Counted from the stretch's first letter, positions 1 through 9,330 are shown. The stretch is DNA of 64,000 nucleotides from Loktanella sp. (GCA_017390475.1 JAFPBO010000051.1:1-64000), one strand, 5' to 3'. The notes: a model not told the origin generated them from the sequence alone. Numbers and translations: made by a program.

Positions 1-1
1 A

Positions 2-73
2 AAATTCTCGGATCTGGCAGACATTGCGCACCTCATCAAGAAATTCGGGTGCTCTGAGAAGAATCATAAGTGA
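2..73 (+). CDS. C-terminal end of an unidentified protein (partial)
   Basis: Frame 2 is open from the window edge to a TGA at 71-73 and encodes 23 residues that include the helix-like stretch SDLADIAHLIKKF. This resembles the last helix of an acyl carrier protein, but 23 residues are too few to assign a family. The gene begins outside the window. A weak hairpin with a T-run follows directly, which supports a real gene end here. Confidence 0.4.
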   Translation, partial: KFSDLADIAHLIKKFGCSEKNHK

Positions 74-118
74 TTCTTTCGAATCAAGTTTTTTATGTCG
101 GAAACATCAAATTGATTC
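61..118. promoter_or_regulatory. Cluster of four GANTC (CcrM methylation) sites
   Basis: GANTC occurs at 61-65, 72-76, 81-85 and 114-118. In many Alphaproteobacteria this is the target of the cell-cycle methyltransferase CcrM. Four sites in 58 bases, 66 bases upstream of the first complete gene, is dense for GC-rich DNA. The first three sites also form alternative small hairpins (61-66/71-76 and 71-76/81-86). A role in regulation is inference. Confidence 0.4.
71..94 (+). terminator. Weak terminator-like hairpin after the partial gene
   Basis: A 6-bp stem (71-76 with 81-86, loop 77-80) is followed by a T-run at 89-94. The stem is AT-rich, so the terminator would be weak. It overlaps the GANTC cluster. 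Confidence 0.35.
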
Positions 119-183
119 AGCTACTTGTGGGTAATCGCAAGGCGCTGACCCCCGGCGTGTTTAAAAATTTCTGGAGTAAGATA

Positions 184-1266
184 ATGTTTCCGCATAATTT
201 CAAATCCCTTGCCCTGGGTGCTGCGCTGAGCGTCACCCTGGCAGGTGGTGCACTGGCGCAGACAGCCCCCGATGTTCTGGTGACCAACACCATTGATCTG
301 ACCTATAACAGTGGTGAAAATACACCCACTGTAGAGCAGGAAGATGCGGCCAGTGTTGCCTTTCGTGTTGACCGTAAAGTCGATGTGGTCGTGACCGCGC
401 AATCTGGGGACGGGGTTGTAGAGGTTGTACCCGGCCGAAGCGCAGTCGTTCTGCCGTTTCTGGTGGAAAACAACGGCAACGATACGCAGGGCATGATCAT
501 TGATGTTGCCACCGCTGGCTCTGTTGGCGAGGATGTTCTGACCTATAGCAGGACAGGAACGGATGCTGAGGGCAGCTATTATGTCGTGATCAGCGATACC
601 ACCGCGGTCGATGACGGTGAAATTTACAACGTCGATACCGCACTCAACGCCGGCAATATCGCCGCAGGTGATGACTATTACGTGCTCGTTGTGGCCAATG
701 TGCCGATTGACGCTGTAGATGAGCAATTCGCTGACTTTGTCGTCACAGCGTTGGTCACAAATGAAGATAGCAACACGCCAGTCATACAAAACCGTGACCA
801 AGGTCTGGCAGGGGTAAACACGGTCTTTGCAGATGCTGCAACACTGTCAACGCGGACAGGTAACCAGATCAATGGCGCGTTCAATGGTTCGGACTCCGAT
901 GAAACACGGATGCTTTTGACGGCGCCGGTCATCGAAGCTACCAAAACAGCCGTGGTTTTGCATGAAGGTCTGCCGGGCACGACATTCCAGTGCGCGACAG
1001 GTGGAACTGTCCCGTCATCGCCGCTTGCCGCGATCCCTGGCGCTTGTGTTCAATACACAATCTCTGTCGAGAATAAATCGGGCAGTGGGACTGCGGCGAC
1101 CTCGATCAGTATTACGGATGAACTTCCCGAAGAGGGCATTGTCTATGCGGGACATACTGCAGGAGAGTTTACCGTTACCCGGTCTGGTCGGGTAATCACA
1201 GCAACTCTGGCGAACCTGCCAGCGGGTGAAACTGAATCCTTCACCATCCGCGTTACCGTTGACTAA
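184..1266 (+). CDS. Secreted DUF11-like surface protein
   Basis: This 360-residue protein has a Sec signal peptide (about residues 1-25, ending ALA). Beta-rich repeats follow, starting with a VTNTIDLTY stretch that resembles the start of the mature part of the next protein. The last ~110 residues form a DUF11-like domain (ATKT, AIPGAC, ISVEN, TDELP, GETESFTIR) with Cys270 and Cys288 as a possible disulfide. The same domain ends the protein at 6351-9062. The ATG at 184 was preferred over one 38 codons upstream because it has a GGAG ribosome site and starts the signal peptide cleanly. It is the first gene of a three-gene module. A structural role at the cell surface is inferred; no enzyme motif is visible. 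Confidence 0.75.
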   Translation: MFPHNFKSLALGAALSVTLAGGALAQTAPDVLVTNTIDLTYNSGENTPTVEQEDAASVAFRVDRKVDVVVTAQSGDGVVEVVPGRSAVVLPFLVENNGNDTQGMIIDVATAGSVGEDVLTYSRTGTDAEGSYYVVISDTTAVDDGEIYNVDTALNAGNIAAGDDYYVLVVANVPIDAVDEQFADFVVTALVTNEDSNTPVIQNRDQGLAGVNTVFADAATLSTRTGNQINGAFNGSDSDETRMLLTAPVIEATKTAVVLHEGLPGTTFQCATGGTVPSSPLAAIPGACVQYTISVENKSGSGTAATSISITDELPEEGIVYAGHTAGEFTVTRSGRVITATLANLPAGETESFTIRVTVD

Positions 1267-1275
1267 GTAGACCCG

Positions 1276-1305
1276 CAGGCGCGCGGTCAATCCGCCGCGC
1301 GCCTG
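1276..1305 (+). terminator. Strong GC hairpin between module genes 1 and 2
   Basis: A perfect 11-bp stem (1276-1286 with 1295-1305, 8-nt loop) lies just after the stop codon at 1266. No T-run follows, so it may protect the 3' end or attenuate transcription rather than terminate it fully. Confidence 0.45.
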
Positions 1306-1344
1306 ATGTCGTAATCATTTCCCTCCTCGTTTTACGGATTTTCC

Positions 1345-4300
1345 ATGCGCCCGCGTCTTTTATCTGCTCTGTGCCTATTGGGCGCGGCTGCCTTGGCATT
1401 GGCGCTGGGTCCCGCTGCCACGGTGGCGCAGACCCCTGCGGGCACCGAGGTGGTCAATACCGCCTATGTCACATGGCAGATGGGCGGCGTTGATCAAGGG
1501 CAGCGTTTGTCGGCGCAGGCACGGTTCACCATCGCCAGCCCGCCGTCGGATGGCCCCGGCGGTCGTCCGCCACCCGATAATGGTGGTAGCAGTGGCGCAC
1601 CCTTGCCCGGCGAACTCACCGCCTGGGAGATGGACAAGGGCCTGACCACTGGCACACCTGCGTCCATTTTGCTTCCGGCAGGTGATTATCGCCGCAACCC
1701 CTTTGTCCCTTTACCTGAATTGGTTGATCGGTCGGCCCTGACCGGTGATCCGACCCCGGTGGATCGCACAGCTCCGCTGCGTGTGGTTCCGGCTTCGCGG
1801 ATCCGCGCCGGGGTGCCGATTATCTGGAAGTTGCGGGATGCTGAACTGAACCGTGACCCGACGCAGGTCGAAACCGTTGTCGTTATCGTATCCGATACGA
1901 TGACGGGCGACCGCGAACAATTGCGGTTCTATGAAACCGGCCCGGACACCGGCGTCTTTACCGGCTGGACCAACACGACCGATGCGGCCTCTGCCCCAGG
2001 CGACGGGCAATTGGTGACACGCCCGTTTTCGGTGATCACGGCGCAATATAACGATGCGAATAATGTGACCAAAAATCTGACGCTGAATCTGATGGTCGGC
2101 CCGATTGAACCATCCGGCACCGTGTTTGACAGCCGCACTGGCATGCCTTTGTCCGGGGTCGAGATCACGCTGATCGACACCGCCACAGGCCAGCCTGCCA
2201 AAGTATTCGGCGGTGACATGGTCTCGCGCTATCCGGCGAGGCTGATCACCGGCACGCAGACGCGCGACAGCGCGGGCCGGGTCTATGACGTGCCTGCCGG
2301 CGGATATGTCTTTCCGCATGTGGAGCCGGGCAATTACCGGATCGCAGTCACCCAGAACGACACCCATGCCGGACCCAGTGCGCGCAGCGATGCGCAATTG
2401 CAGACGCTTTCCGCTGCGCCTTTTGCCCTGACGGCAGGATCGCGGCTAGAGCCGTTTGACATCGCGGTCCCAGGACCAAAGTTACAGATCGACATCCCGA
2501 TGGACCCGCTGGTCATAGCGATGGTCACCCGCAATGCATCCCACGCCGAAGCGGCAGTGGGTGAGTTTCTGGAATATACTGTCACCGTGACGTCAGATGC
2601 AGACGGCGCGTTGACGATTGTGGATAGCCTGCCGGATGCCGTGACCTTTCTGCCTGGGACAATGTTGGTCAATGGCGCGCCCCTGACCCCACAGATCACC
2701 GATGCCGGACGGCGCCTGACCTATAGGCTGTCTGATGTGCGCGCAGGGCAGAGCATCACCATCACCTATGGCGCGCAGGTCACCCTGCCAGCGCGGGCTG
2801 GTCAGGTCCTGCATTCTGCCAGCACAATATCCACGCCGGGCGCGCGCGCTTTGCGGGCCGATCATATCCTGCGGGTCCGCGATGCGCTGGCACTGGATCA
2901 GGTGGCAATCCTTGGCCAGATCAGCGCCGGTGGTTGCGGGCAGGCGGCTGCCGATTATGATCTGTCCGGCATCCGCGTCCTGTTGGAGAATGGCGAATAT
3001 GCCATGACCGACAGCGACGGGCGGTTTACGTTCCACGATATCTATCGCCGTCCGCGTGTGGTGCAGATGGATGTCACCACCTTACCAACCGGCGCACGGC
3101 CGGTGCTATGCTATGCATCGACCCGCAGCGCAGGCAGCGCCATTTCACAATTCGTCGAGCTGCGCCCCGGCATGATGGGCCGGGTCGAGTTTTATCTGGA
3201 ATTCGACGAGGTTGCTGAAGATACAGAAAACGCCCCTGAAACCACCACCGCCGCCGCGCCAGGCGAAACATCGCCATTGATCCGCTTTGACCGCGACTGG
3301 CTGGACAGCAACGCCGCACGCCATGGCGCGGGATTTCTGGCACCAACGGAAGCCTATCAGCCCACATCAGTGGCGATTGACGTCGTCTATCTGCGCCCGG
3401 CCGGGGCAAAGTCAGAACTGTTGATCAATGACGAAGACGTACCCGGCATCCGCCGCGAACCGACGATCCGCTCATCGGATGGCGCATGGGAACTGGTCCG
3501 CTACCGCGCGGTGCGTATCACAGAGGGCCGCAATACCCTGACGCTTGAAATCACCGGTGGGGACGGGCAGGTGCTGCGCCGCCAAACCCGCGGGGTGCTT
3601 TATGGTTTGCGCCCGGCGCAGCTTGACCTGATCCGCGCGGCCAGCGTGCTGGAAAGCGACGGGCGCAGCCATCCACAGATCAGCCTGCGCCTGACTGACA
3701 GCGCTGGCATTCCGATCCGCCCCGGCACGCAGGTCACCGTGATGATTGATGCGCCCTTTGGTTTGGCCCCCTCCGAACCTGCACGTCGGTCACTACCCGG
3801 ATCAGGCCGTGGCGGCCAAAGCCGGACCACCGCGACAGTCGGACAGGATGGTGTGATTGCGGTGACCCTGGCCCCGGTGCTGGAAGGCGGCACCGCGCGG
3901 CTGACTGTTCCATCGGCCAATCACGATCTGACCCTGACTGTGCCGATTTCGGCGGCCAACCGTCCTTGGGTTCTGGTGGGACTGGCCGAAGGCACCATCG
4001 CGCATGATCAGGTCCGCGCCCATATGCGCCGCGAGGGCGAGATCGGCAATGCTTTGTCGGGGCGGGTGTCGTTGTTTGCCGAAGGCGTGATCAGCGGCGA
4101 ATGGCTGCTGACCCTGCGCTATGACAGCGCGCAAGACGGGGATGCGTTCTATGGTATCGACCCTGATGCGGATTACATCGTCTATGGCGATCGTTCGGTG
4201 CAGGGCAATGCGGCGCAAAGCCGGTTTCCCTTGTATCTGCGGCTGCGCAAGGAAGGCGCTGAATATCTGGTTGGCGATTTCAACACCGATCTGAATGCGG

Positions 4301-6354
4301 GTGGTATCACGATCAATCAGCAGGTCACCGGCGCGCGTGCGGTGTTTGAGGATGAAAGCTATCGTGTGATGGCCTTTGCTGCGCAAGGGACGAACCGGCT
4401 GGTCGAAGACCGGATCGCGCTGAATGGCACCGTCGGGCCCTATGCGCTCAGCCGGCCGGATGTGATCCCCAACTCGCAGACAATCCGCTTTGTGACCGTG
4501 TCACGGTTTGATGCGTCAGAGGAATTGACCAGCCGCACGCTGGTCGCCGGTGTTGACTATGTGGTCAGTTATGCGACCGGCCAGTTCTTCCTGCGCCGTC
4601 CGATCCCGGCCTTTACCGCCGATCTGAATCGCAATGTTTTGGTAATTGACTATGAGGCTGACGCGGACCTGCGCGACGCCTTGATCGCGGGTATCCGTGC
4701 CGAACGCGCGATCAGCGCGCGTCTGCGGATGGGCGCAACAGCGGTCCATGCCCGCCGCGTCGATGGGCAGGATGTGTCGGTCACGCTAAGCGGGGTGGAT
4801 CTGGCCTATCAGGCGACCGAAGACTTGCTGCTCAGCGCCGAACTCCTGCTGGCCCGCCGCAATTTTGCCACATTCTCTGACACCGGATTGCGCAGCGAAA
4901 TCCGTGCCGAATTTGATCGCGATATGACAAAGGTCGCGGCCTATCTGCGCCGCCAGAACGGCAATGTGGCGCTTTCGGCTGATCCGCGCGATATCGACAC
5001 CACAATCGCCGGGCTGACATTCCGGCATCAGCTATGGGCGGCGCGTGGTGAAACGCTCAACCGCTGGCTGGTTGAAGGCGGGCTATTGGCCGAAAACGAC
5101 AATGCCGGTGCGCAGCGTCGCGCCGATGGCGAGCTTTTGCTGACCCGCGAACGTGAACTGACCAGCCATTCCATCGGGTTCCGGGGCTTGCGCCAGCAGG
5201 TTGGCAATGATCTGCGGCTGGTCACCCGTGGTGCGGAAACCTCTGGCGATGGGCGCTATACGACAACTGCGGAGCTGCAAAGCTCGCTGCGCCCGCAGGC
5301 GGCGCGCGCTGCCGATCAGCTCACCCTCGGTCTGGGCTATGAACTGACCGAGGAATGGAACCTGTTCAGCACATTCGAGGTGGAAAGCCTGCGCAACATG
5401 GATACTGACGCCGTGCGGTTCACCTTTGGCGCGGCATACACACCGCGCGACGGGCGCGCCTATCGTGGGGCCCTGTCGATGGCGGGCAATGACAGCCACG
5501 GCGGGCAATCTGTGTTCCTGGGTGCCGACCACGCCTATATCCTGCGCGACGGGCTGAGCGCGACTCTGGGCAGCGACGTGCAATGGGATATGGGCGCGGC
5601 GGACGTACCGATGGGCCAATCCATCGGCAATCCCTATGTCGCCGAAAGCTTTGCCGCGTTCCGCGCCGGTCTGCGCTATGAAGGTGACGGCTGGGGCACC
5701 GGCATCGATACCGAAATGCAACGCACCGAAACCACAGAGACCGGCAATCTGCGCCTGCGCATCGATGGCGCGCTGTCGGAGCAATGGAGCGCGGGGGCCG
5801 AAGCCTTTGTCGGGCTGACCCGCAAGCAGGGCGAGGCCGCGCGCCAGGATCTGCGCTTGCAGGCCAGTGCCGCGCACCGTGCTGGCCCGCGCGATCCGAT
5901 CACCTTGCTACAGGCCGAATTACGCCAGCGCAGTCAGGGCGAGATCGACAGCCTGACGGCGATTTCATCGGTCTATCGGTCACAATATCTGTCCGATACG
6001 GCATTTCTGAACCTGCGGCTGGGCGTGAAATATGATCAGGCAGAATTGCGGACCGGGGTGGTGGATGATGTGCTGACCCTGATCGGCGCGGAATATCGTC
6101 GCGACCTGACCGGGCTGGTCGATATCGGGTTTCATGGGTCCGCGATGTATGCGGCGCGCAGCGGGCGCACCAGCCAAAGCCTTGGCGTCTCGCTGGGTCT
6201 GACGCCATTTGAAAATGGCTGGCTGTCAGTCGGTTACAACTTTATAGGCTTTGACGATCCTGATTTCTCTGCCCTTGGCCACACCGACAAAGGCGCTTTC
6301 GCGCAGTTCCGGCTGAAATTCGATGCCGACAGCCTGCGGGGGATGTTCCGGTGA
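1345..6354 (+). CDS. Giant DUF11/SdrD-like protein with predicted outer-membrane beta-barrel
   Basis: This protein has 1669 residues and a signal peptide ending near residue 28 (TVAQ). It has a short NTAYVTW segment like that in the preceding protein, a Pro/Gly-rich linker (about 65-90), and a carboxypeptidase-regulatory/SdrD-like fold (about 254-330). A DUF11 domain follows (about 391-490: EFLEYTVTVTS, LTIVDSLPDAV), then a second SdrD-like unit (about 516-600: LENGEYAMTDSDGRFTF). From about residue 905 to the end it is an alternating amphipathic series with aromatic belts, ending FAQFRLKFDADSLRGMFR, as expected of a large barrel. No TonB box or plug motif was recognised. The combination suggests an outer-membrane anchor or exporter with a modular passenger. 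The exact family is not identified. The next gene starts inside its stop codon. Confidence 0.7.
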   Translation: MRPRLLSALCLLGAAALALALGPAATVAQTPAGTEVVNTAYVTWQMGGVDQGQRLSAQARFTIASPPSDGPGGRPPPDNGGSSGAPLPGELTAWEMDKGLTTGTPASILLPAGDYRRNPFVPLPELVDRSALTGDPTPVDRTAPLRVVPASRIRAGVPIIWKLRDAELNRDPTQVETVVVIVSDTMTGDREQLRFYETGPDTGVFTGWTNTTDAASAPGDGQLVTRPFSVITAQYNDANNVTKNLTLNLMVGPIEPSGTVFDSRTGMPLSGVEITLIDTATGQPAKVFGGDMVSRYPARLITGTQTRDSAGRVYDVPAGGYVFPHVEPGNYRIAVTQNDTHAGPSARSDAQLQTLSAAPFALTAGSRLEPFDIAVPGPKLQIDIPMDPLVIAMVTRNASHAEAAVGEFLEYTVTVTSDADGALTIVDSLPDAVTFLPGTMLVNGAPLTPQITDAGRRLTYRLSDVRAGQSITITYGAQVTLPARAGQVLHSASTISTPGARALRADHILRVRDALALDQVAILGQISAGGCGQAAADYDLSGIRVLLENGEYAMTDSDGRFTFHDIYRRPRVVQMDVTTLPTGARPVLCYASTRSAGSAISQFVELRPGMMGRVEFYLEFDEVAEDTENAPETTTAAAPGETSPLIRFDRDWLDSNAARHGAGFLAPTEAYQPTSVAIDVVYLRPAGAKSELLINDEDVPGIRREPTIRSSDGAWELVRYRAVRITEGRNTLTLEITGGDGQVLRRQTRGVLYGLRPAQLDLIRAASVLESDGRSHPQISLRLTDSAGIPIRPGTQVTVMIDAPFGLAPSEPARRSLPGSGRGGQSRTTATVGQDGVIAVTLAPVLEGGTARLTVPSANHDLTLTVPISAANRPWVLVGLAEGTIAHDQVRAHMRREGEIGNALSGRVSLFAEGVISGEWLLTLRYDSAQDGDAFYGIDPDADYIVYGDRSVQGNAAQSRFPLYLRLRKEGAEYLVGDFNTDLNAGGITINQQVTGARAVFEDESYRVMAFAAQGTNRLVEDRIALNGTVGPYALSRPDVIPNSQTIRFVTVSRFDASEELTSRTLVAGVDYVVSYATGQFFLRRPIPAFTADLNRNVLVIDYEADADLRDALIAGIRAERAISARLRMGATAVHARRVDGQDVSVTLSGVDLAYQATEDLLLSAELLLARRNFATFSDTGLRSEIRAEFDRDMTKVAAYLRRQNGNVALSADPRDIDTTIAGLTFRHQLWAARGETLNRWLVEGGLLAENDNAGAQRRADGELLLTRERELTSHSIGFRGLRQQVGNDLRLVTRGAETSGDGRYTTTAELQSSLRPQAARAADQLTLGLGYELTEEWNLFSTFEVESLRNMDTDAVRFTFGAAYTPRDGRAYRGALSMAGNDSHGGQSVFLGADHAYILRDGLSATLGSDVQWDMGAADVPMGQSIGNPYVAESFAAFRAGLRYEGDGWGTGIDTEMQRTETTETGNLRLRIDGALSEQWSAGAEAFVGLTRKQGEAARQDLRLQASAAHRAGPRDPITLLQAELRQRSQGEIDSLTAISSVYRSQYLSDTAFLNLRLGVKYDQAELRTGVVDDVLTLIGAEYRRDLTGLVDIGFHGSAMYAARSGRTSQSLGVSLGLTPFENGWLSVGYNFIGFDDPDFSALGHTDKGAFAQFRLKFDADSLRGMFR

Positions 6355-9062
6355 GGTGGATCTGGGCTGTCCTGACCACAGTTTTCGCACCGCTGTGCCT
6401 GCTGCTTTCCTTGTCCAACCCAGCCTATGCAACCCCTGCGGCCTGTGAAAGCACCTATGCCACCGGCGGCGCGGTCAGCGTGATCACCATCGATAACGCG
6501 CAATATTGTGTTCATCGTTTCGATGGTAACGGCACATTCACACCGCGGCGAGAGATCATTGTGGACTATCTTGTTGTTGGTGGCGGCGGTGGCGGTGGCG
6601 GCATCACCCCGGGTAATCCGTATGGCGGCGGCGGCGGTGGCGCTGGAGGTTATCTGGCGGGGCAGGGCGGTGTGCTGCCAACCGAGTTTTATGGTGTCGT
6701 CGTCGGTGCAGGTGGGCAGGGCGCGTTCTGTGGGTCGAGTTTTTGTAATCCCGGGCTGAATGGCGGCGATTCCCGGTTTGGTGGCCTCGTCGCCCAAGGT
6801 GGTGGCCGCGGCGCCTATGCGGGTCAGGATAATGGCGCCGATGGCGGGTCCGGCGGTGGCGGGCGCAGGTTCTGGACCACGACCGGCGGCAACGGGCGGC
6901 CGGGTCAGGGGAATTCCGGTGCGCCTGGGCCGCGCCTCTACTTTTCCGGCTCCGGCGGCGGTGGTGCTGGGGCTCCGGGCGCGTCTGATCCAACAGGGCG
7001 GGGCGGCAATGGCGGTGCGGGGGTCAGCAACAGCATCACGGGCATACCGGTATTTTATGCCGGTGGCGGCGCGGGCGGCGGTTATCGCCAGCCCGGCGGC
7101 AGCGGTGGCATTGGTGGTGGCGGCACTGCACCGGCCTCGGTCGGTTCGGGCAATAACGGACAGGCTGGCACCGGCGGCGGGGGCAGTGGTGCGACTGGTG
7201 GCACGAATTATGGTCTGGTCCATGGCGGGAACGGCGGGTCCGGGGTCGTCATCGTACGCTACCGTGCCAATACCCCGCCCAGTGCCAATGCCGGGCCGGA
7301 TGTGACGACGGTTGCGGGCACGGCTGTCACGCTTGACGGGACCGGCTCCACCGATCCTGACGGCAATATCACCACCTATCGCTGGACCCAGATCAGCGGC
7401 CCGACGGCTGGTCTGACCAATGCCAATAGCGCCCGCGCCAGTGTGACACCGGCAGCGCTGGCGAGCGGCTTCGCCACGCTGGTGTTTGAACTGACGGTGA
7501 CCGATGCTTTTGGCGCGACATCCCGCGATCAGGTCAATGTCAGCGTGTCATCGCCCAACAATCCGCCAATTTATGGTGCTGGTGGCAACGAAGTGACGCA
7601 ATTCAACGATCTGGAGAATAACCGCACGCTACGGCTGCATATCTTTCGCAGCAGCGGGACATTCAACTTCGTTGGCAATGGTCCGGTCGATTATCTGATC
7701 GTCGGTGGTGGCGGTGGCGGCGGTGCTTTTGCCGGTGGCGGCGGCGGTGGCGGCGGGGTGCGGGCAGGGACGACGGACCTACAAACCGGTAATTTCCCGG
7801 TCACAATTGGTGCCGGTGGCAGCGGTGATGCGCGCAACAGCTGGCCCACCAGCAACGTGCCCGGCGGCAATAATGGCCAGCCGAGCAGTGCGATCGGCAT
7901 CACGGCGCAGGGCGGCGGTGGTGGCGGGACCTACAACATTGGCAATACGCAATGGTCCGGACGCAGCGGCGGTTCCGGCGGTGGCGGATCGCATAGCGCT
8001 GCGGGCGGCAGCGGCACCAGCGGGCAGGGCCGGGACGGTGCGCGCGGCACGGTCGGCTTTGGCACATCCTCCGGCGGTGGCGGTGGTGGCGCGGCAGAGG
8101 TCGGGCAGCCCGGTTCCACCGCGCGTGCCGGGCGTGGCGGCAATGGTGTGACGTCCGATATCACCGGGACTGCGGTTGTCTATGCTGGCGGCGGTGCGGG
8201 CGGTGGCGATGTTCGCATCAGCAATGGTGCCGCCCCGAATGTGGGTGGTCAGGGCGGCGGTGGCGCGTCACGCAACAATCAGGCTGCAGGTGAAAACGGG
8301 GTGAACAACCTTGGCGGTGGCGGTGCGGGTGGCCGGGTTGGTGAGAACGGGCTGGAATCGCGCGGTGGCGCAGGCGGGTCGGGCGTCGTGATCCTGCGCT
8401 ATGTGATCAATACCGGCCCGACAGCCGATGCGGGCGCGGATGCCACCACCTTTGCCGGGCAGCTATTCACGCTGGATGGTACCGGCACGACCGATCCTGA
8501 CGACAACATCACAAGCTACGTCTGGGAACAGATTGCCGGAACGCCAGTCTTGCTGACGGGTGCTGATACGGCTGAGCCCAGCTTTACCGTGGACCAGCCT
8601 GACAGCGGACCGCGCGAGACGATGACCTTTCGCCTGACGGTGACCGATGCATATGACCTGTCCACCAGCGATACGGTAAACATCACGGTGCAGGCGATCG
8701 CGACGCTGAACGCCACGAAAACCGTCGCCGTGTTTTCCGAAGATGGCAGCGATTGCGACGATCTTTCCGCGGCAGCGCCGGGTCAGCCCGCGCAACCTGC
8801 TGCCATTCCCGGTGCCTGTATGGTTTATGTGATCAGTGTTGAAAACGACAGTCAGGTCGCGGCGCAAAGCATCGCACTGACTGATCTGCTGCCGGATGAC
8901 CTGACGTTTCAGGGCGCAAGGCTGGACAACTGGGGTGCAGGCACCGAACTGCGAACCCCGCCCCCTGGCTGTATGTCGTCTGACTGCACCGTCAGCATCG
9001 CAGATGGGGTGATTGAATCGGGTGAAACCGCCACGATCACAATCCGTGCAACCATCAGATAG
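6351..9062 (+). CDS. Secreted glycine-rich / PKD-repeat protein with C-terminal DUF11-like domain
   Basis: Translation starts at a GTG that overlaps the previous stop (GTGA). The 903 residues comprise a signal peptide (ends near residue 27) and two copies of a glycine-rich domain (about 62-305 and 446-683). Each copy opens with YL(V/I)VGGGGGGG and closes with a VV(I)(V/L)RY strand. Each is followed by a PKD/K319L-like Ig domain (about 306-403 and 684-782: GTGSTDPDGNITTYRW and GTGTTDPDDNITSYVW). The last ~120 residues are the same DUF11-like domain that ends the 184-1266 product, with Cys802 and Cys823 around AIPGAC. The architecture is typical of extracellular adhesins or sheath proteins. Its overlap with the barrel gene suggests it is exported or displayed by that partner. 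Confidence 0.75.
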   Translation: MRWIWAVLTTVFAPLCLLLSLSNPAYATPAACESTYATGGAVSVITIDNAQYCVHRFDGNGTFTPRREIIVDYLVVGGGGGGGGITPGNPYGGGGGGAGGYLAGQGGVLPTEFYGVVVGAGGQGAFCGSSFCNPGLNGGDSRFGGLVAQGGGRGAYAGQDNGADGGSGGGGRRFWTTTGGNGRPGQGNSGAPGPRLYFSGSGGGGAGAPGASDPTGRGGNGGAGVSNSITGIPVFYAGGGAGGGYRQPGGSGGIGGGGTAPASVGSGNNGQAGTGGGGSGATGGTNYGLVHGGNGGSGVVIVRYRANTPPSANAGPDVTTVAGTAVTLDGTGSTDPDGNITTYRWTQISGPTAGLTNANSARASVTPAALASGFATLVFELTVTDAFGATSRDQVNVSVSSPNNPPIYGAGGNEVTQFNDLENNRTLRLHIFRSSGTFNFVGNGPVDYLIVGGGGGGGAFAGGGGGGGGVRAGTTDLQTGNFPVTIGAGGSGDARNSWPTSNVPGGNNGQPSSAIGITAQGGGGGGTYNIGNTQWSGRSGGSGGGGSHSAAGGSGTSGQGRDGARGTVGFGTSSGGGGGGAAEVGQPGSTARAGRGGNGVTSDITGTAVVYAGGGAGGGDVRISNGAAPNVGGQGGGGASRNNQAAGENGVNNLGGGGAGGRVGENGLESRGGAGGSGVVILRYVINTGPTADAGADATTFAGQLFTLDGTGTTDPDDNITSYVWEQIAGTPVLLTGADTAEPSFTVDQPDSGPRETMTFRLTVTDAYDLSTSDTVNITVQAIATLNATKTVAVFSEDGSDCDDLSAAAPGQPAQPAAIPGACMVYVISVENDSQVAAQSIALTDLLPDDLTFQGARLDNWGAGTELRTPPPGCMSSDCTVSIADGVIESGETATITIRATIR

Positions 9063-9099
9063 GCACGGGAATCAGCATGATTTAGTGATCGCGGTGTGT

Positions 9100-9140
9100 C
9101 TGGCCCCGTTCTGGCACTGCAGACCGGGGCCGGTTTTTTT
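9100..9140 (+). terminator. Rho-independent terminator of the surface module
   Basis: A 9-bp stem with one G-T wobble (9100-9108 with 9125-9133) is followed by seven T at 9134-9140. The stop codon of the minus-strand gene overlaps the last bases of the T-run. Confidence 0.8.
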
Positions 9141-9330
9141 ATGCGTTGAGAAAGACCGTGACGGCGAAGATCAACAGCACAATGATAATGACGTAACTGG
9201 CGGGCCTGTTGTACCATCTTGTCAGCGTACGGCAGTAACCGCACCGACTCTGCCCAAATCGAACCCGGTGTCCGCATTTGTGACAAGAAAATAGGCGGAG
9301 GCGATAACCTTCATTCATTTGCGTGTCCAT
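9139..9330 (-). CDS. Small zinc-ribbon protein with C-terminal membrane anchor
   Basis: This 63-residue protein has a CX2C-X10-CX2C zinc ribbon (CHKCGH, CGYC). The ribbon is followed by one hydrophobic helix (YVIIIVLLIFAVTVFL) close to the C-terminus, giving a tail-anchored layout. Its stop codon lies in the T-run of the convergent terminator. The ATG at 9330 was chosen, but ATG 9315 is equally possible and neither has a clear ribosome site. The upstream DNA is very AT-rich. The function is unknown. The cysteine pattern and hydrophobic helix support a real gene. Confidence 0.6.
   Translation of the reverse strand: MDTQMNEGYRLRLFSCHKCGHRVRFGQSRCGYCRTLTRWYNRPASYVIIIVLLIFAVTVFLNA

Noticed and set aside
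6234-7223. Long minus-strand open frame (329 codons) opposite the barrel and glycine-rich genes
   Set aside because: It is the antisense shadow of GC-rich glycine codons: low-complexity Ala/Arg/Thr content, no domain, and the plus-strand genes are well supported.
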